Below, piece by piece: positions 32,980 through 44,845 of a stretch of DNA of 64,000 nucleotides (positions are counted from its first letter, which is position 1; every line of letters starts with the position of its first letter). This stretch comes from Streptomyces chattanoogensis (GTDB lineage Bacteria > Actinomycetota > Actinomycetes > Streptomycetales > Streptomycetaceae), in assembly GCF_001294335.1 (NCBI RefSeq), contig NZ_LGKG01000001.1:372001-436000 (forward strand). The letters run 5' to 3'. Made by a program: the position numbers and the translations under genes. Below the pieces are notes generated by a model, which was not told the origin of the DNA, ran no database searches, and was given only the letters and a program-made list of their open reading frames with translations.

Positions 32980-35900
32980 CTAGGCGTCGAAGACCTCCGC
33001 CACCAGCGCTGCCTGCTCGGCCTGGTGCCGCTTGGCGGAACCGACGGCCGGGGACGAGCTGTGCGGCCGCGAGATGCGGCGCAGGCGCTCGCCGTGCGGG
33101 ACATCGGCGCCGACCGCCAGATCCAGGTGGTCGATCAGGTTGAGACCGAGGAACGGCCAGGCACCCTGGTTCGCCGGCTCCTCCTGGACCCACAGGTACT
33201 TGCCGGCGTTCGGGAACTTGGCGATCTCCGCCTGCAGCTCCTTGCCGGGCAGCGGGTACAGCCGCTCGAGACGCACGATCGCGGTGTCGTTCGCCTCGCG
33301 CTTCGTCCGCTCCGCTGCCAGGTCGTAGTAGACCTTGCCGGAGCAGAAGACGACCTTGCGGACGTCCTCGGGCTTGACCGTCGAGTCGCCGATCACGGGA
33401 CGGAAGCCGCCCGTGGTGAACTCTTCCGCCTTCGACGCCGCGGCCTTCAGACGCAGCATCGACTTCGGGGTGAAGACGACCAGCGGCTTGTGGTGCGGGT
33501 TGTGGACCTGCCAGCGCAGCAGGTGGAAGTAGTTCGACGGGAGCGTCGGCATGGCGACCGTCATGTTGTTCTGCGCGCACAGCTGGAGGAAGCGCTCGAT
33601 CCGGGCCGAGGAGTGGTCCGGGCCCTGGCCCTCGTAGCCGTGCGGCAGCAGCAGGGTGACACCAGAGGTCTGGTTCCACTTCTGCTCGGCCGACGAGATG
33701 AACTCGTCCAGCACCGTCTGCGCACCGTTGGCGAAGTCGCCGAACTGCGCCTCCCACATGACCAGCGCCTCGGGCCGCTCCAGGGAGTAGCCGTACTCGA
33801 AGCCCATCGCCGCGTACTCGCTGAGCAGCGAGTCGTAGACGTTGTAGCGGGCCTGGTCCTCGGAGAGGTAGAGCAGCGGGGTGTAGTCCTCGCCGGTGTT
33901 GCGGTCCACCAGCACCGCGTGGCGCTGGCCGAAGGTGCCGCGGCGGGAGTCCTGGCCCGCCAGCCGGACGGGGGTGCCCTCCATCAGCAGCGAGCCGATG
34001 GCCAGCGTCTCGCCCATGCCCCAGTCGATCGTGCCGTCCTCGATCATCGCCGCGCGGCGCTGCAGCTGCGGCAGCAGACGCGGGTGGACGGTGACCCGGT
34101 CGGGGATGTTGACCTGGGACTCGGCGATCCGCTTGACGACCTCCTGGGAGACCGCGGTGTCCACGTGGACCGGGAACTCCGCCTTCGGCCGCGGGACCTC
34201 GGCCGGGGCCGGGGCGGCGGTGGCGTCCCGCACCTCGGTGAAGACCTTCTCCAGCTGGCCCTGGAAGTCCTGCAGCGCCTGCTCGGCCTCTTCCAGCGTG
34301 ATGTCGCCGCGACCGATCAGGGACTCGGTGTAGAGCTTGCGCACCGAGCGCTTCTTGTCGATCACGTGGTACATCAGCGGCTGCGTGAACTCGGGGTTGT
34401 CGGTCTCGTTGTGACCGCGACGCCGGTAGCAGATCAGGTCGATGACGACGTCCTTGTTGAACGCCTGGCGGAACTCGAAGGCCAGACGGGCAACGCGGAC
34501 GACGGCCTCGGGGTCGTCACCGTTGACGTGGAAGATCGGCGCCTCGATCATGCGGGCCACATCGGTGGCGTACATGGACGAACGCGACGACTCCGGGGCG
34601 GCGGTGAAGCCGACCTGGTTGTTGATGACGACGTGCACCGTGCCGCCGGTGCGGTAGCCGCGCAGCTGCGACATGTTCAGCGTCTCGGCGACCACACCCT
34701 GGCCGGCGAACGCCGCATCCCCGTGCAGCTGGATCGGCAGGACAGTGAAGTCCGTGCCGCCCTTGCCGATGACGTCCTGCTTGGCGCGGGACACACCCTC
34801 GACGATCGGGTCCACGGCCTCCAGGTGGGAGGGGTTGGCGACCAGCGAGACCTTGATCTGCTCGCCGTCCAGGCCGGTGAAGGTGCCCTCGGCGCCCAGG
34901 TGGTACTTCACGTCGCCGGAGCCGTGCATCGACTTCGGGTCGAGGTTGCCCTCGAACTCGCGGAAGATCTGGGCGTACGACTTGCCGACGATGTTGGCGA
35001 GGACGTTGAGCCGGCCGCGGTGGGCCATGCCGATGACGACCTCGTCCAGGCGCGACTCGGCCGCGGAGTCGATGACCGCGTCCAGCAGCGGGATGACGGA
35101 CTCGCCGCCCTCCAGCGAGAAGCGCTTCTGACCGACGTACTTGGTCTGCAGGAAGGTCTCGAACGCCTCGGCGGAGTTCAGCCGGCGCAGGATGCGCAGC
35201 TGCTCGTCGCGCTCGGGCGACTTGTGCGAGCGCTCGACCCGGTCCTGGATCCACTTGCGCTGCTTGGGGTCCTGGATGTGCATGAACTCGATGCCGGTGG
35301 TGCGGCAGTACGAGTCGCGCAGCACGCCCAGGATGTCGCGCAGCTTCATCATCGACTTGCCGGCGAAGCCGCCGACCGCGAACTCGCGCTCCAGGTCCCA
35401 CAGGGTGAGGCCGTGCTCGGTGATGTCCAGGTCGGGGTGCTTGCGCTGGCGGTACTCCAGCGGGTCGGTGTCGGCCATGACGTGGCCGCGGACCCGGTAG
35501 GAGTGGATCAGCTCGAAGACCCGCGCCGCCTTGGTGACGTCGTCATCGTGCGAGGCGTCGATGTCGCGCAGCCAGCGGACCGGCTCGTAGGGGATCCGCA
35601 GCGACTTGAAGATGTCGTCGAAGAAATCGTTCTCGCCGAGCAGCAGCTGGCTCATGACCCGCAGGAACTCGCCGGAGGCGGCGCCCTGGATCACGCGGTG
35701 GTCATAGGTGCTGGTCAGCGTCATGACCTTGGCGACGCCCATCTTGTTCAGGGCGTCCTGCGAGGTGCCCTGGAACTCGGCGGGGTAGTCCATCGAGCCG
35801 ACGCCCATGATCATGGACTGGCCGGGCATCAGACGGGGCACGGAGTGGACGGTGCCGATGCCGCCCGGGTTCGTCAGCGACGCGGTGACCCCGGTGAAGT

Positions 35901-36732
35901 CGTCCATCGTCAGCTTGTTGTCGCGGGCCCGGCGGACGATGTCCTCGTAGGCCTGCCAGAACTCGAAGAAGGTGAGCGTCTCGGCCTTCTTGATGGCGGC
36001 GACGACCAGCTGGCGCTCGCCGTTCGGCTTCACCAGGTCGATGGCCAGACCGAGGTTGACGTGCTCGGGCTTGACCAGCGTCGGCTTGCCGTCCTTCACC
36101 GCGAAGGAGTAGTTCATCGCCGGCATGGCCTTGAGGGCCTGCACCATCGCGTACCCGATGAGGTGCGTGAAGGAGACCTTCCCGCCGCGGGCGCGCTTGA
36201 GGTGGTTGTTGATGACGATGCGGTTGTCGAACAGCAGCTTCACCGGGACGGCGCGGACGGACGTGGCCGTCGGCAGCTCCAGGGAGGCGTTCATGTTCTT
36301 CGCAACGGCGGCGGACGGGCCACGCAGGGTGACGAACTCGGGGCCGCCCTCGGGGGCCTCGGCCTTCTTCTCGGCGGCCGGCTTCGCGGCCGGCTTCGCC
36401 GCGGGCTTGGCCGGTGCGGCGGCGGGCGCCGCCGGGGCCTTGGCGACGGCCGGAGCGGCCGGGATCACCGGCTTCTCGGCCGGGGCCGCGGGCGCTGCCG
36501 GAGCAGCCGGGGCGGCAGGCGGCGCCTCCGCCTCGCCGGCCGTGGCCGAGCCCGGCTTGTAGTCGGCGAAGAAGTCCCACCAGGCTCGGTCTACCGAGTT
36601 CGGGTCCTGGAGGTACTGCTGGTAGATCTCGTCGACGAGCCACTCGTTCGGACCGAATGCGGCAGCAGGGTTCTTGCCCTGCCCCTCTTGGTCACTCGAG
36701 ATGCTCGCACTGTTGGGGGACTGTAGCGACAC
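32980..36732 (-). CDS. kgd: Multifunctional 2-oxoglutarate dehydrogenase E1/E2 (Kgd)
   Basis: A 1250-aa enzyme of the TCA cycle. Residues 1-45 are the E1 N-terminal ([22 protein letters not shown]). A long Ala/Pro linker follows (about 60-125). About 130-350 is an E2-like acyltransferase domain ending [12 protein letters not shown]. The E1 part has the ThDP-binding [16 protein letters not shown] and INNQVGFT. The E2 motif is DHRxxQGA rather than DHRxxDGA, as in mycobacterial KGD. It decarboxylates 2-oxoglutarate and works with an E2/E3 partner. GTG 36732 is the start. It is downstream of the two-component system on the same strand with a 271-bp gap. Confidence 0.96.
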   Translation of the reverse strand: MSLQSPNSASISSDQEGQGKNPAAAFGPNEWLVDEIYQQYLQDPNSVDRAWWDFFADYKPGSATAGEAEAPPAAPAAPAAPAAPAEKPVIPAAPAVAKAPAAPAAAPAKPAAKPAAKPAAEKKAEAPEGGPEFVTLRGPSAAVAKNMNASLELPTATSVRAVPVKLLFDNRIVINNHLKRARGGKVSFTHLIGYAMVQALKAMPAMNYSFAVKDGKPTLVKPEHVNLGLAIDLVKPNGERQLVVAAIKKAETLTFFEFWQAYEDIVRRARDNKLTMDDFTGVTASLTNPGGIGTVHSVPRLMPGQSMIMGVGSMDYPAEFQGTSQDALNKMGVAKVMTLTSTYDHRVIQGAASGEFLRVMSQLLLGENDFFDDIFKSLRIPYEPVRWLRDIDASHDDDVTKAARVFELIHSYRVRGHVMADTDPLEYRQRKHPDLDITEHGLTLWDLEREFAVGGFAGKSMMKLRDILGVLRDSYCRTTGIEFMHIQDPKQRKWIQDRVERSHKSPERDEQLRILRRLNSAEAFETFLQTKYVGQKRFSLEGGESVIPLLDAVIDSAAESRLDEVVIGMAHRGRLNVLANIVGKSYAQIFREFEGNLDPKSMHGSGDVKYHLGAEGTFTGLDGEQIKVSLVANPSHLEAVDPIVEGVSRAKQDVIGKGGTDFTVLPIQLHGDAAFAGQGVVAETLNMSQLRGYRTGGTVHVVINNQVGFTAAPESSRSSMYATDVARMIEAPIFHVNGDDPEAVVRVARLAFEFRQAFNKDVVIDLICYRRRGHNETDNPEFTQPLMYHVIDKKRSVRKLYTESLIGRGDITLEEAEQALQDFQGQLEKVFTEVRDATAAPAPAEVPRPKAEFPVHVDTAVSQEVVKRIAESQVNIPDRVTVHPRLLPQLQRRAAMIEDGTIDWGMGETLAIGSLLMEGTPVRLAGQDSRRGTFGQRHAVLVDRNTGEDYTPLLYLSEDQARYNVYDSLLSEYAAMGFEYGYSLERPEALVMWEAQFGDFANGAQTVLDEFISSAEQKWNQTSGVTLLLPHGYEGQGPDHSSARIERFLQLCAQNNMTVAMPTLPSNYFHLLRWQVHNPHHKPLVVFTPKSMLRLKAAASKAEEFTTGGFRPVIGDSTVKPEDVRKVVFCSGKVYYDLAAERTKREANDTAIVRLERLYPLPGKELQAEIAKFPNAGKYLWVQEEPANQGAWPFLGLNLIDHLDLAVGADVPHGERLRRISRPHSSSPAVGSAKRHQAEQAALVAEVFDA

Positions 36733-37003
36733 GGCGGCAACCGCCCTCTTCCGCTTCCTAAAGGTGGTGGACAGCGGGAATAAAGGCTACGCCTGTTGTG
36801 ACCTTTGGTGCAGTCCGGGAGGGCCACTCGTCGCGCACGTCACATTCGCGGACGGGTTTCAGCGCATGACTTGGCGGGAAACACACGTGGTTTGCCCGCG
36901 TGCGGGTAGGGCTCACCGCCGTCGCACCCCGTGCGGGAGCCCGGAACCGGCCCGGACAACGTGCGCCGACCACCGACCCTACGCCAGCGGCGGGTGCCGG
37001 GCG

Positions 37004-38139
<1,136 letters not shown>

Positions 38140-38143
<4 letters not shown>

Positions 38144-38880
38144 GCGGCCGGGGTCTCCAGGGCGTAGCCGACGCCGTGGACCGTACGGATCCGCTCGGCG
38201 CCGATCTTGCGGCGCAGGGCCTTGATGTGGCTGTCGACCGTACGGGTGCCGGAGGCGTCGGCCCAGTCCCACACCTCGGCCAGCAGCTGCTCACGGGAGA
38301 GCACCGCACGCGGGGTGTTCGCCAGGCACACCAGGAGGTCGAACTCGGTGGGGGTCAGATGGACGTCCGCGCCGCGCACCCGTACCCGGCGCTGGGCGTG
38401 GTCGATCTCCAGCTCGCCGAGGCGCAGGATCCCGCTGCGGGGCGTGTGGGCGGCCAGCGCGGCGCGCTCGACCCGGCGCAGCAGGACGTGCACCCGGGCG
38501 GCCAGCTCCCGCATCGAGAACGGCTTGGTCATGTAGTCGTCGGCGCCCACGCCGAGGCCGACCAGCATGTCGGTCTCGTCGTCCCGGGCGGTGAGCATCA
38601 TCACCGGTACCGGGCGCTGGGCCTGGACCCGGCGGCACACCTCCAGGCCGTCGAAGCCCGGCAGCATCACATCGAGGACCAGCAGATCGGGCTGCCAGGC
38701 CTCGGCGGTCTCCACCGCGGCCGGGCCGTCGGTGGCCGTCTGCACCTGGAAGCCCTCGGCGCGGAGCCGGGCCGCGATGGCGTCGACGATCGTCGGATCG
38801 TCCTCCACGACCAGCACCCGGCGCTGGGCGCCCGGCGTGGCCGCGGCGGTGCCGCCCTGGCTTGTCTGAGTCTGGTCCAT
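38140..38880 (-). CDS. OmpR-family response regulator
   Basis: A 246-aa regulator. Receiver domain (about 21-135) with phosphorylation site Asp70 (VLDVMLPG) and acidic pair DD; DNA-binding winged helix (about 155-240, EFDLLVCLANTPRAVLSREQLLAEVWDW, TVDSHIKALRRKI). ATG 38880 has a better ribosome site (GGGGCGG) than ATG 38895. Adjacent to the histidine kinase; from memory, the orthologous pair sits next to kgd in S. coelicolor. Target genes are unknown. Confidence 0.94.
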
Positions 38881-38955
38881 CGCCCGCCCCTGCATTGCCC
38901 CTGCGTGGTCGCGTCTTGCTAGGGCAGCAGCGTAAAGCCATGCCGTGACCGTCGG

Positions 38956-39756
38956 CTACGCGCCCTTGCGCGCCAGATGCACCACGTCGGGGACACCCCG
39001 GACAACGGGGATTTCTTCCGTACGCACCCCATGGAAACCGGCATTTCGCAGCGCCTGTTCGAAGGCGGACGACGGCTGTGCGGACCAAACGGCGAGCACT
39101 CCGCCGGGTGTCAGGAGGTCGCGGCAGGCGGCGAGTCCGGTGGGGGAGTAGAGGCCGGTGTTGTCGTCGGTGACGGTCCAGTCGGGGCCGTTGTCGATGT
39201 CCAGGCAGAGGGCGTCGTACGCCGTGCCGTTCCCGCCGTCGCGGATGTGGGCGACGAGGTCGGTGTGCAGGATCTCGGTACGGGGATCGGCCAGCGCGTC
39301 CGCCGAGACGGCCGACAGGGGGCCGGTGCGGTGCCAGTCGATGACGGCTTGTTCCCGCTCGGCGACCGCAATGCGGCCCCAGCGCGGCTCGGCCGCCGCG
39401 CGGGCCAGCGAGAAGCCGACGCCCAGGCCGCCGATCAGCACGGCGGGTCCCGGCCGGTCCGCAGGCAGGTCTGCCAGCTCGGCCAGCGCGGCGTCGATCA
39501 GCAGCCGCTCGGAACGGCCGTCGGAGGTGTCCATCAGGAAGCAGCCGTTGGCGATGATCTCGTAGACCGGGGCCGTTCCGGACGGTCCCCCGCCCCCGCC
39601 CCGTTGCCGCAGCACCACCTCGCCGTACGGGCCCTCGCGGCGGTCGAGGGTGCGTGGCGCCTCCTGGTCGAACGGGGCGCCGGCCGTCTGGTGCGGGGGA
39701 GGAACGGGAGCCATGCGGCCATCTTGGGCGACGGCGGCGGTGACGGTCCAACGCAT
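38956..39756 (-). CDS. Spermidine-synthase-like / SAM-dependent protein
   Basis: A 266-aa Rossmann protein with core VLIGGLGVGFSLARAA, then EREQAVIDWHR, LHTDLVAHIRDGG, ALCLDIDNGPDW and LLTPGGVLAVWS. It resembles the spermidine synthase/SpeE fold, but an N-terminal Pro-rich tail and absence of the typical polyamine pocket leave the substrate uncertain. Starts at ATG 39756 or ATG 39714; neither has a convincing ribosome site. Nothing in the context suggests a polyamine pathway. Confidence 0.8.
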   Translation of the reverse strand: MRWTVTAAVAQDGRMAPVPPPHQTAGAPFDQEAPRTLDRREGPYGEVVLRQRGGGGGPSGTAPVYEIIANGCFLMDTSDGRSERLLIDAALAELADLPADRPGPAVLIGGLGVGFSLARAAAEPRWGRIAVAEREQAVIDWHRTGPLSAVSADALADPRTEILHTDLVAHIRDGGNGTAYDALCLDIDNGPDWTVTDDNTGLYSPTGLAACRDLLTPGGVLAVWSAQPSSAFEQALRNAGFHGVRTEEIPVVRGVPDVVHLARKGA

Positions 39757-39931
39757 TGGCCGCCCGCGGACGGAGGGCTCCCCGGCGTCCCAATCCGGAC
39801 GTAGCGCACGTCATGAGGGTTGCGCGGCGTGATGCATATCACGTCCACAGCTCACTCATGGGTTGAGCAGGCAGGGTGGTCGCCAACGTAATCCGGAACG
39901 GAGCAGACCGGGACGGAAGGAGGGTGGGGCC

Positions 39932-40837
39932 ATGAGTCAGGCGGACACCGCCACTGCCGCGGCAAGTGCCGCCCCTGCCGGTGCCGACGGCAGGCGGGCC
40001 GGTACCGCGCGGCCGGGTGTCCTCGCGGGCATTCCGCGGCAGCGCGGGGTGCCGGCGGCGGCCGGATACGACCCCGGGCCGTCCGCCCGCGGGCCGATGG
40101 CGCGCCGGTGGCTCCGGGCCGTACGGAAGCCGAGCCCACGGCCCTGGCGGCTGCTGCCCACCCCCATGGGCACCCCCTTCACCTTCTGCTACGCCGCCCT
40201 GCTCACCGCCACCTCCCTCTTCGCCGCGCACGCCGACCCCGCCCTGGTCGACGAGCTGCTCCGCGGCTCCAGCACCGACATCGTCCACCTGGTGCAGGCC
40301 CCGCTCCTGGTGCTCATCGCCTCCGCCCTTTGGATCGCGGGCGGCCTGACCTCCGCCTACGCCATCGCCTTCCTCTTCACCCTCACCGCCCTGGAACGGC
40401 GGATCGGCGGACTGCGCACGGCCGCGGTCTTCTTCGGCGGCCATGCGCTGGCCACCCTCGCCACCGAACTCCCCGTCGGCCTCGCCGTTGCCGCCGGCGG
40501 CCTGCCGGACAGCTCCCTCATCCGCCTCGACTACGGCATCAGCTTCGGCGTGATGACCTGCATCGGCGCCCTCGCGGGACTGCTCCCGGCGTGGTGCCGC
40601 TGGCCGCTGCTGGCCGGGGCCGGCCATCTGGCGGTCACCGGCCTGCTCGCCTACGCCGACCCGATGAGCGACTGGGGTCATCTGCTCTCGCTCGTCCTGG
40701 GCGTGGGCGGCTGGCCCCTGCTGCGCCGGTGGCGGGACCGGCACGGCAGCGGCCGGCCGGCGCCTCAGCCGAGCCAGATCAGCATCCCGTCCCCGTGGTC
40801 CGCCGCCGTCCGGAAGAAGAGCCGCAGCCGTTCGTAG
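39932..40837 (+). CDS. Rhomboid-like intramembrane protein
   Basis: A 301-aa protein from ATG 39932 (GGAAGGAGGG). A 75-residue disordered cytoplasmic N-terminus is followed by about six membrane segments. A candidate dyad is present: Ser204 in RLDYGISFG and His250 in SDWGHLLSLVLG. This is the Rhomboid-like family of actinobacteria; protease activity is probable but not shown. The 3' end overlaps the convergent DUF1877 gene by 73 bp. Confidence 0.82.
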   Translation: MSQADTATAAASAAPAGADGRRAGTARPGVLAGIPRQRGVPAAAGYDPGPSARGPMARRWLRAVRKPSPRPWRLLPTPMGTPFTFCYAALLTATSLFAAHADPALVDELLRGSSTDIVHLVQAPLLVLIASALWIAGGLTSAYAIAFLFTLTALERRIGGLRTAAVFFGGHALATLATELPVGLAVAAGGLPDSSLIRLDYGISFGVMTCIGALAGLLPAWCRWPLLAGAGHLAVTGLLAYADPMSDWGHLLSLVLGVGGWPLLRRWRDRHGSGRPAPQPSQISIPSPWSAAVRKKSRSRS

Positions 40838-41268
40838 TGGGCGCTCACGTAATCGAGGGACTCGCCGCGCTCCCAGACGATGAGCGGGTAGACGCCGGCC
40901 GTGGCGAGCTCGGCCGGACCCACGCCGGAGACCAGCCGCTCGCCGGACGTCTGCGCCATGGCCGCGGCGGCGGCCCGCACCCGCTCGGGTGTGAGGCAGC
41001 GCGGTGGTCCGTACCCCCAGTCCTCGGCGCCCGCTATGGCCTCCTCCCCGTGGACGACCTCCACCGGGAAGTCCGTACGGCTCAGCAGGAAGCCCAGGGC
41101 GTCCCACGCCTTGTCGACGTCCAGGCACCGTGCCGCGGCGGGCTCGGGCCGGGTGTCCGCCTCCTCCTCCATCCGCCCCTGGACCAGCTTCAGCGCCCAC
41201 TCGGGGTCGCTGTGGGCCCGGTCGAGTTCGGCAGCCGTGACACGTGCGTACTCTCCGATCATGCTCAT
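40765..41268 (-). CDS. DUF1877 (YfbM-like) protein
   Basis: A 167-aa soluble protein beginning MSMIGEYARVTAAELDRA, the hallmark of DUF1877. Further family features are GEEAIAGAEDWGYGPPRCLTPERV and SLDYVSAHYERLRLFFR. The longer frame running to 42270 is a shadow of the pentapeptide gene. Function unknown. Shares 73 bp with the rhomboid-like gene. Confidence 0.9.
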   Translation of the reverse strand: MSMIGEYARVTAAELDRAHSDPEWALKLVQGRMEEEADTRPEPAAARCLDVDKAWDALGFLLSRTDFPVEVVHGEEAIAGAEDWGYGPPRCLTPERVRAAAAAMAQTSGERLVSGVGPAELATAGVYPLIVWERGESLDYVSAHYERLRLFFRTAADHGDGMLIWLG

Positions 41269-41409
41269 GATCCGGAGCGTAGGGCCGGGCACTGACAACG
41301 GCGGGGCGCGGCGGGGCGGGCTGCGCGGACGGGACGTAAATCCGGCCGTGGGTCCCGCCTCGCCTGGGACAATGGCCGTCCCCGTCCCCCGCACCAGGAG
41401 CCGACCGCT

Positions 41410-42243
41410 TTGTCCCGCGCCCCCGAACCCCCCGCCCCCGACCGCGCCGCGCTCGCCCTGCTGTCCGACTGCGGCAGCTGTTTCGGGCTGTGCTGTGTCG
41501 CGCTGCCGTTCGCGAAGTCGGCGGACTTCGCGGCCGACAAGGAGGCCGGGCGGCCCTGCCGGAACCTCCAGGCGGACTTCCGCTGCGGCGTCCACGGCGA
41601 GCTGCGGCAGCGCGGCTACTCCGGCTGCACCGTCTTCGACTGCTTCGGGGCCGGCCAGAAGGTCTCCCAGGTCACCTTCGACGGCCGGGACTGGCGGCAG
41701 GCGCCGGGCACCGCGCGGGAGATGTTCGAGGTGTTCCCCGTCATGCGGCAGCTGCACGAACTCCTGTGGTACCTGGCCGAGGCGCTGGCCCTGCCCGACG
41801 CCCGCCCGGTCCACGCCGGTCTGCGCGCCGCCCTGGAGAAGACCGAACGCCTCACGCACGGCACCGCCGGGGAGCTGACCGCGCTCGACGTGCCCGCGCA
41901 CCGGGGCGAGGTCAACGCCCTGCTGCTGCGGGCGAGCGAGCTCGTACGGGCCAAGGTGCCGGGGAAGAAGAAGGAGCGGCGGGGAGCGGATCTGATGGGG
42001 GCCCGGCTGAAGGGGGCGGCGCTGCGGGGTGCCAACCTCCGCGGGGCCTGTCTGATCGCCGCCGACCTCCAAGGCGCCGATCTGCGGTCGGCCGACCTCA
42101 TCGGCGCCGACCTGCGCGACGCCGACCTCCGGGGCGCCGACCTCACCGGCACCATCTTCCTGACCCAGGCCCAGCTCAACGCGGCCAAGGGGGACGCGGC
42201 CACCCGGCTGCCGGACGGACTGAGCCGGCCCGCGCACTGGTGA
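41410..42243 (+). CDS. Pentapeptide-repeat protein with Cys-rich N-terminus
   Basis: A 277-aa protein. The C-terminal region (about 200-255) has pentapeptide repeats A(D/N)L.G (GADLMGARLKGAALRGANLRGA), which fold as a right-handed beta-helix. The N-terminal half carries a cysteine cluster (CGSCFGLCC, C in PCRNLQ, and RGYSGCTVFDCFG) suitable for metal binding or iron-sulphur chemistry. TTG 41410 gives the longest protein; the exact start is uncertain. Possibly a metal-dependent scaffold or DNA mimic; not assigned. Confidence 0.85.
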   Translation: MSRAPEPPAPDRAALALLSDCGSCFGLCCVALPFAKSADFAADKEAGRPCRNLQADFRCGVHGELRQRGYSGCTVFDCFGAGQKVSQVTFDGRDWRQAPGTAREMFEVFPVMRQLHELLWYLAEALALPDARPVHAGLRAALEKTERLTHGTAGELTALDVPAHRGEVNALLLRASELVRAKVPGKKKERRGADLMGARLKGAALRGANLRGACLIAADLQGADLRSADLIGADLRDADLRGADLTGTIFLTQAQLNAAKGDAATRLPDGLSRPAHW

Positions 42244-42281
42244 CCGGAACGGCGGCCGCCGATCGCTCACAGCGAACAGAC

Positions 42282-42300
42282 GCGGGGAACATCTCCCCGC
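42282..42300. terminator. Short hairpin between pentapeptide gene and lon
   Basis: GCGGGGA (42282-42288) pairs with TCCCCGC (42294-42300) over a 5-base loop, 38 bp after the pentapeptide stop. A weak terminator or leader structure. Confidence 0.5.
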
Positions 42301-42308
42301 CCCCCGGC

Positions 42309-42329
42309 ATTGAGTGAGTAAAGCTCAAC
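42309..42329. promoter_or_regulatory. HAIR-like element (HspR site) upstream of lon
   Basis: TTGAG (42310-42314) and CTCAA (42324-42328) are separated by 9 bp, matching the core spacing of the HAIR inverted repeat (CTTGAGT-N7-ACTCAAG). It lies 22 bp before the lon start. In S. lividans, lon belongs to the HspR/HAIR regulon. Confidence 0.75.
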
Positions 42330-42350
42330 TTGCTTGCCGAAGGGGAGATC

Positions 42351-44777
42351 ATGGCATCGACGCCCACATCGCTCACTCTGCCCGTCCTGCCCCTCGATGA
42401 CGAGGTCGTACTGCCCGGCATGGTGGTGCCTCTGGACCTGTCCGACGCGGAGGTGCGCGCCGCGGTGGAGGCCGCACAGGCCGCCGCCTCCTCGGGCAAC
42501 AAGCCCAAGGTGCTGCTTGTGCCCCGGGTCGACGGGAATTACGCGGGGATCGGCACGCTGGGCAGGATCGAGCAGGTCGGGCGGTTGTCCGACGGCGACC
42601 CCGGCGCGCTGATCCGGGGGCTCGGCCGGGTGCGGATCGGCTCCGGCACGACCGGTCCCGGTGCCGCGCTCTGGGTGGAGGGAGTCACCGTCGAGGAGAC
42701 GGTGCCCACCGCGCCTGATGGAAAGACGGGGCTCCCCAGGGCCGTCACCGAACTCGTCACCGAATACAAGGCGCTGGCCACCAGCTGGCTCCGCAAGCGC
42801 GGCGCCTGGCAGGTCGTCGACCGCGTCCAGCAGATCGAGGACGTGCCGACGCTCGCCGACAACTCCGGATACTCCCCGTTCCTGACGACGGAACAGAAGG
42901 TCCGGCTCCTGGAGACCGTGGACCCGGTCGCCCGGCTGAAGCTCGCCACCGACCTCCTGCGCGAGCATCTCGCCGAGCAGGACGTCGCCGAGTCCATCGC
43001 CAAGGACGTCCAGGAGGGCGTCGACAAGCAGCAGCGGGAGTTCCTGCTGCGGCGCCAGCTGGAGGCGGTGCGCAAGGAGCTCGCCGGGCTCAACGGCGAC
43101 CCCGAGGACGAGGGCGACGACTACCGCGCCCGGGTCGAGGCCGCCGATCTGCCCGAGGACGTCCGCAAGGCCGCCCTCAAGGAGGTCGACAAGCTCGAAC
43201 GGGCCAGCGACCAGAGCCCCGAAGGGTCGTGGATCCGCACCTGGCTGGACACCGTCCTCGAACTGCCCTGGAACGAACGGACCGAGGACGCGTACGACAT
43301 CGCCGGCGCGAAGGCGGTCCTGGACGCGGACCACGCCGGTCTGGAGGACGTCAAGGAGCGGATCACCGAGTATCTGGCGGTGCGCAAGCGGCGCTCGGAG
43401 CGCGGGCTGGGTCTGGTGGGCGGGCGCCGGGGCGGGGCCGTGCTGGCGCTGGTCGGGCCGCCCGGCGTCGGCAAGACCTCGCTCGGCGAGTCCGTCGCCC
43501 GCGCCATGGGCCGCAAGTTCGTCCGGGTGGCGCTCGGCGGCGTCCGTGACGAGGCGGAGATCCGCGGCCACCGCCGCACCTATGTCGGCGCGCTGCCTGG
43601 CCGGATCGTCCGCGCCGTCAAGGAAGCCGGTTCCATGAACCCGGTCGTCCTCCTGGACGAGATCGACAAGGTGGGCTCCGACTTCCGGGGCGACCCGGCC
43701 GCCGCCCTCCTGGAGGTCCTGGACCCGGCGCAGAACCATACCTTCCGCGACCACTACCTGGAGGTCGAACTCGACCTCAGCGACGTGGTCTTCCTGGCCA
43801 CCGCCAACGTCCTGGAATCCATCCCCGAGCCGCTGCTCGACCGGATGGAGCTGGTCCGCCTGGACGGCTACACCGAGGACGAGAAGGTCACCATCGCCCG
43901 GGACCACCTGCTGCCGCGTCAGCTGGAGCGGGCCGGCCTGGAGCCCGGCGAGGTGGTGCTGGAGGAGGACGCGCTGCGCAGGCTGGCCGGCGAGTACACC
44001 CGCGAGGCGGGCGTACGGAACCTGGAGCGGGCCGTTGCCCGGCTGCTGCGCAAGGTCGCCGCCCAGCACGAACTGGGCGAGCGGGAGCTGCCGTTCACCG
44101 TCGGGGCGGACCAGCTGCGCCCGCTGATCGGGCGGCCGCACCACACCCCGGAGTCGGCCCAGGACCCGGCCGAGCGGCGGACGGCCGTCCCCGGCGTGGT
44201 CACCGGCCTGGCCGTGACCGGCGCGGGCGGCGACGTCCTCTACGTCGAGGCGTCGCTGGCCGATCCCGAGACGGGGGCCTCCGGCCTCCAGCTCACCGGC
44301 CAGCTCGGCGACGTCATGAAGGAGTCCGCGCACATCGCGCTCTCCTTCCTCCGCTCACACGGCGCGGAACTGGAGCTTCCGGTCGGCGACCTGAAGGAAC
44401 GCGGCGTGCATCTCCACGTCCCGGCCGGCGCCGTCCCCAAGGACGGCCCCAGCGCGGGCATCACGATGACCACGGCGCTGGCCTCCCTGCTCTCCGGCCG
44501 CCAGGTCCGCCCGGACGTCGCGATGACCGGCGAGGTGTCGCTGACCGGCCGGGTCCTGCCCATCGGCGGCGTCAAGCAGAAGCTGCTCGCCGCGCACCGG
44601 GCGGGCATCACCACGGTCGTCATCCCCAAGCGGAACGAACCCGACCTGGACGACGTACCGGCCGGAATCCTCGAGGACCTCGAGGTGCACCCGGTCTCGG
44701 ACGTCCGCCAGGTGCTGGAGCTGGCGCTGACACCGGCGTCCAGCGGTGCGGCGCCGGAGGTGCCGCTGGCGGCGTGA
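42351..44777 (+). CDS. lon: ATP-dependent Lon protease
   Basis: An 808-aa cytoplasmic AAA+ protease from ATG 42351 (GAAGGGGAGATC). It has the N-terminal LON substrate domain, AAA+ module with Walker A GPPGVGKT and Walker B VVLLDEIDKVG, and C-terminal serine-lysine protease domain: PKDGPSAG (Ser701) and GGVKQK (Lys742). Full length. It degrades misfolded and regulatory proteins. Regulation by HspR is suggested by the HAIR-like element. A strong terminator follows. Confidence 0.97.
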   Translation: MASTPTSLTLPVLPLDDEVVLPGMVVPLDLSDAEVRAAVEAAQAAASSGNKPKVLLVPRVDGNYAGIGTLGRIEQVGRLSDGDPGALIRGLGRVRIGSGTTGPGAALWVEGVTVEETVPTAPDGKTGLPRAVTELVTEYKALATSWLRKRGAWQVVDRVQQIEDVPTLADNSGYSPFLTTEQKVRLLETVDPVARLKLATDLLREHLAEQDVAESIAKDVQEGVDKQQREFLLRRQLEAVRKELAGLNGDPEDEGDDYRARVEAADLPEDVRKAALKEVDKLERASDQSPEGSWIRTWLDTVLELPWNERTEDAYDIAGAKAVLDADHAGLEDVKERITEYLAVRKRRSERGLGLVGGRRGGAVLALVGPPGVGKTSLGESVARAMGRKFVRVALGGVRDEAEIRGHRRTYVGALPGRIVRAVKEAGSMNPVVLLDEIDKVGSDFRGDPAAALLEVLDPAQNHTFRDHYLEVELDLSDVVFLATANVLESIPEPLLDRMELVRLDGYTEDEKVTIARDHLLPRQLERAGLEPGEVVLEEDALRRLAGEYTREAGVRNLERAVARLLRKVAAQHELGERELPFTVGADQLRPLIGRPHHTPESAQDPAERRTAVPGVVTGLAVTGAGGDVLYVEASLADPETGASGLQLTGQLGDVMKESAHIALSFLRSHGAELELPVGDLKERGVHLHVPAGAVPKDGPSAGITMTTALASLLSGRQVRPDVAMTGEVSLTGRVLPIGGVKQKLLAAHRAGITTVVIPKRNEPDLDDVPAGILEDLEVHPVSDVRQVLELALTPASSGAAPEVPLAA

Positions 44778-44788
44778 AGACGGCGGTG

Positions 44789-44822
44789 GCCGGCCCGTCC
44801 CTCCCACCGGGGACGGGCCGGC
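44789..44822. terminator. Bidirectional terminator after lon
   Basis: Arms of 13 bases (44789-44801 and 44810-44822) pair perfectly around an 8-base loop. It separates the convergent lon and muramidase genes. Confidence 0.85.
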
Positions 44823-44845
44823 TGTCAGGGGCGCGCTGCGCCGCT

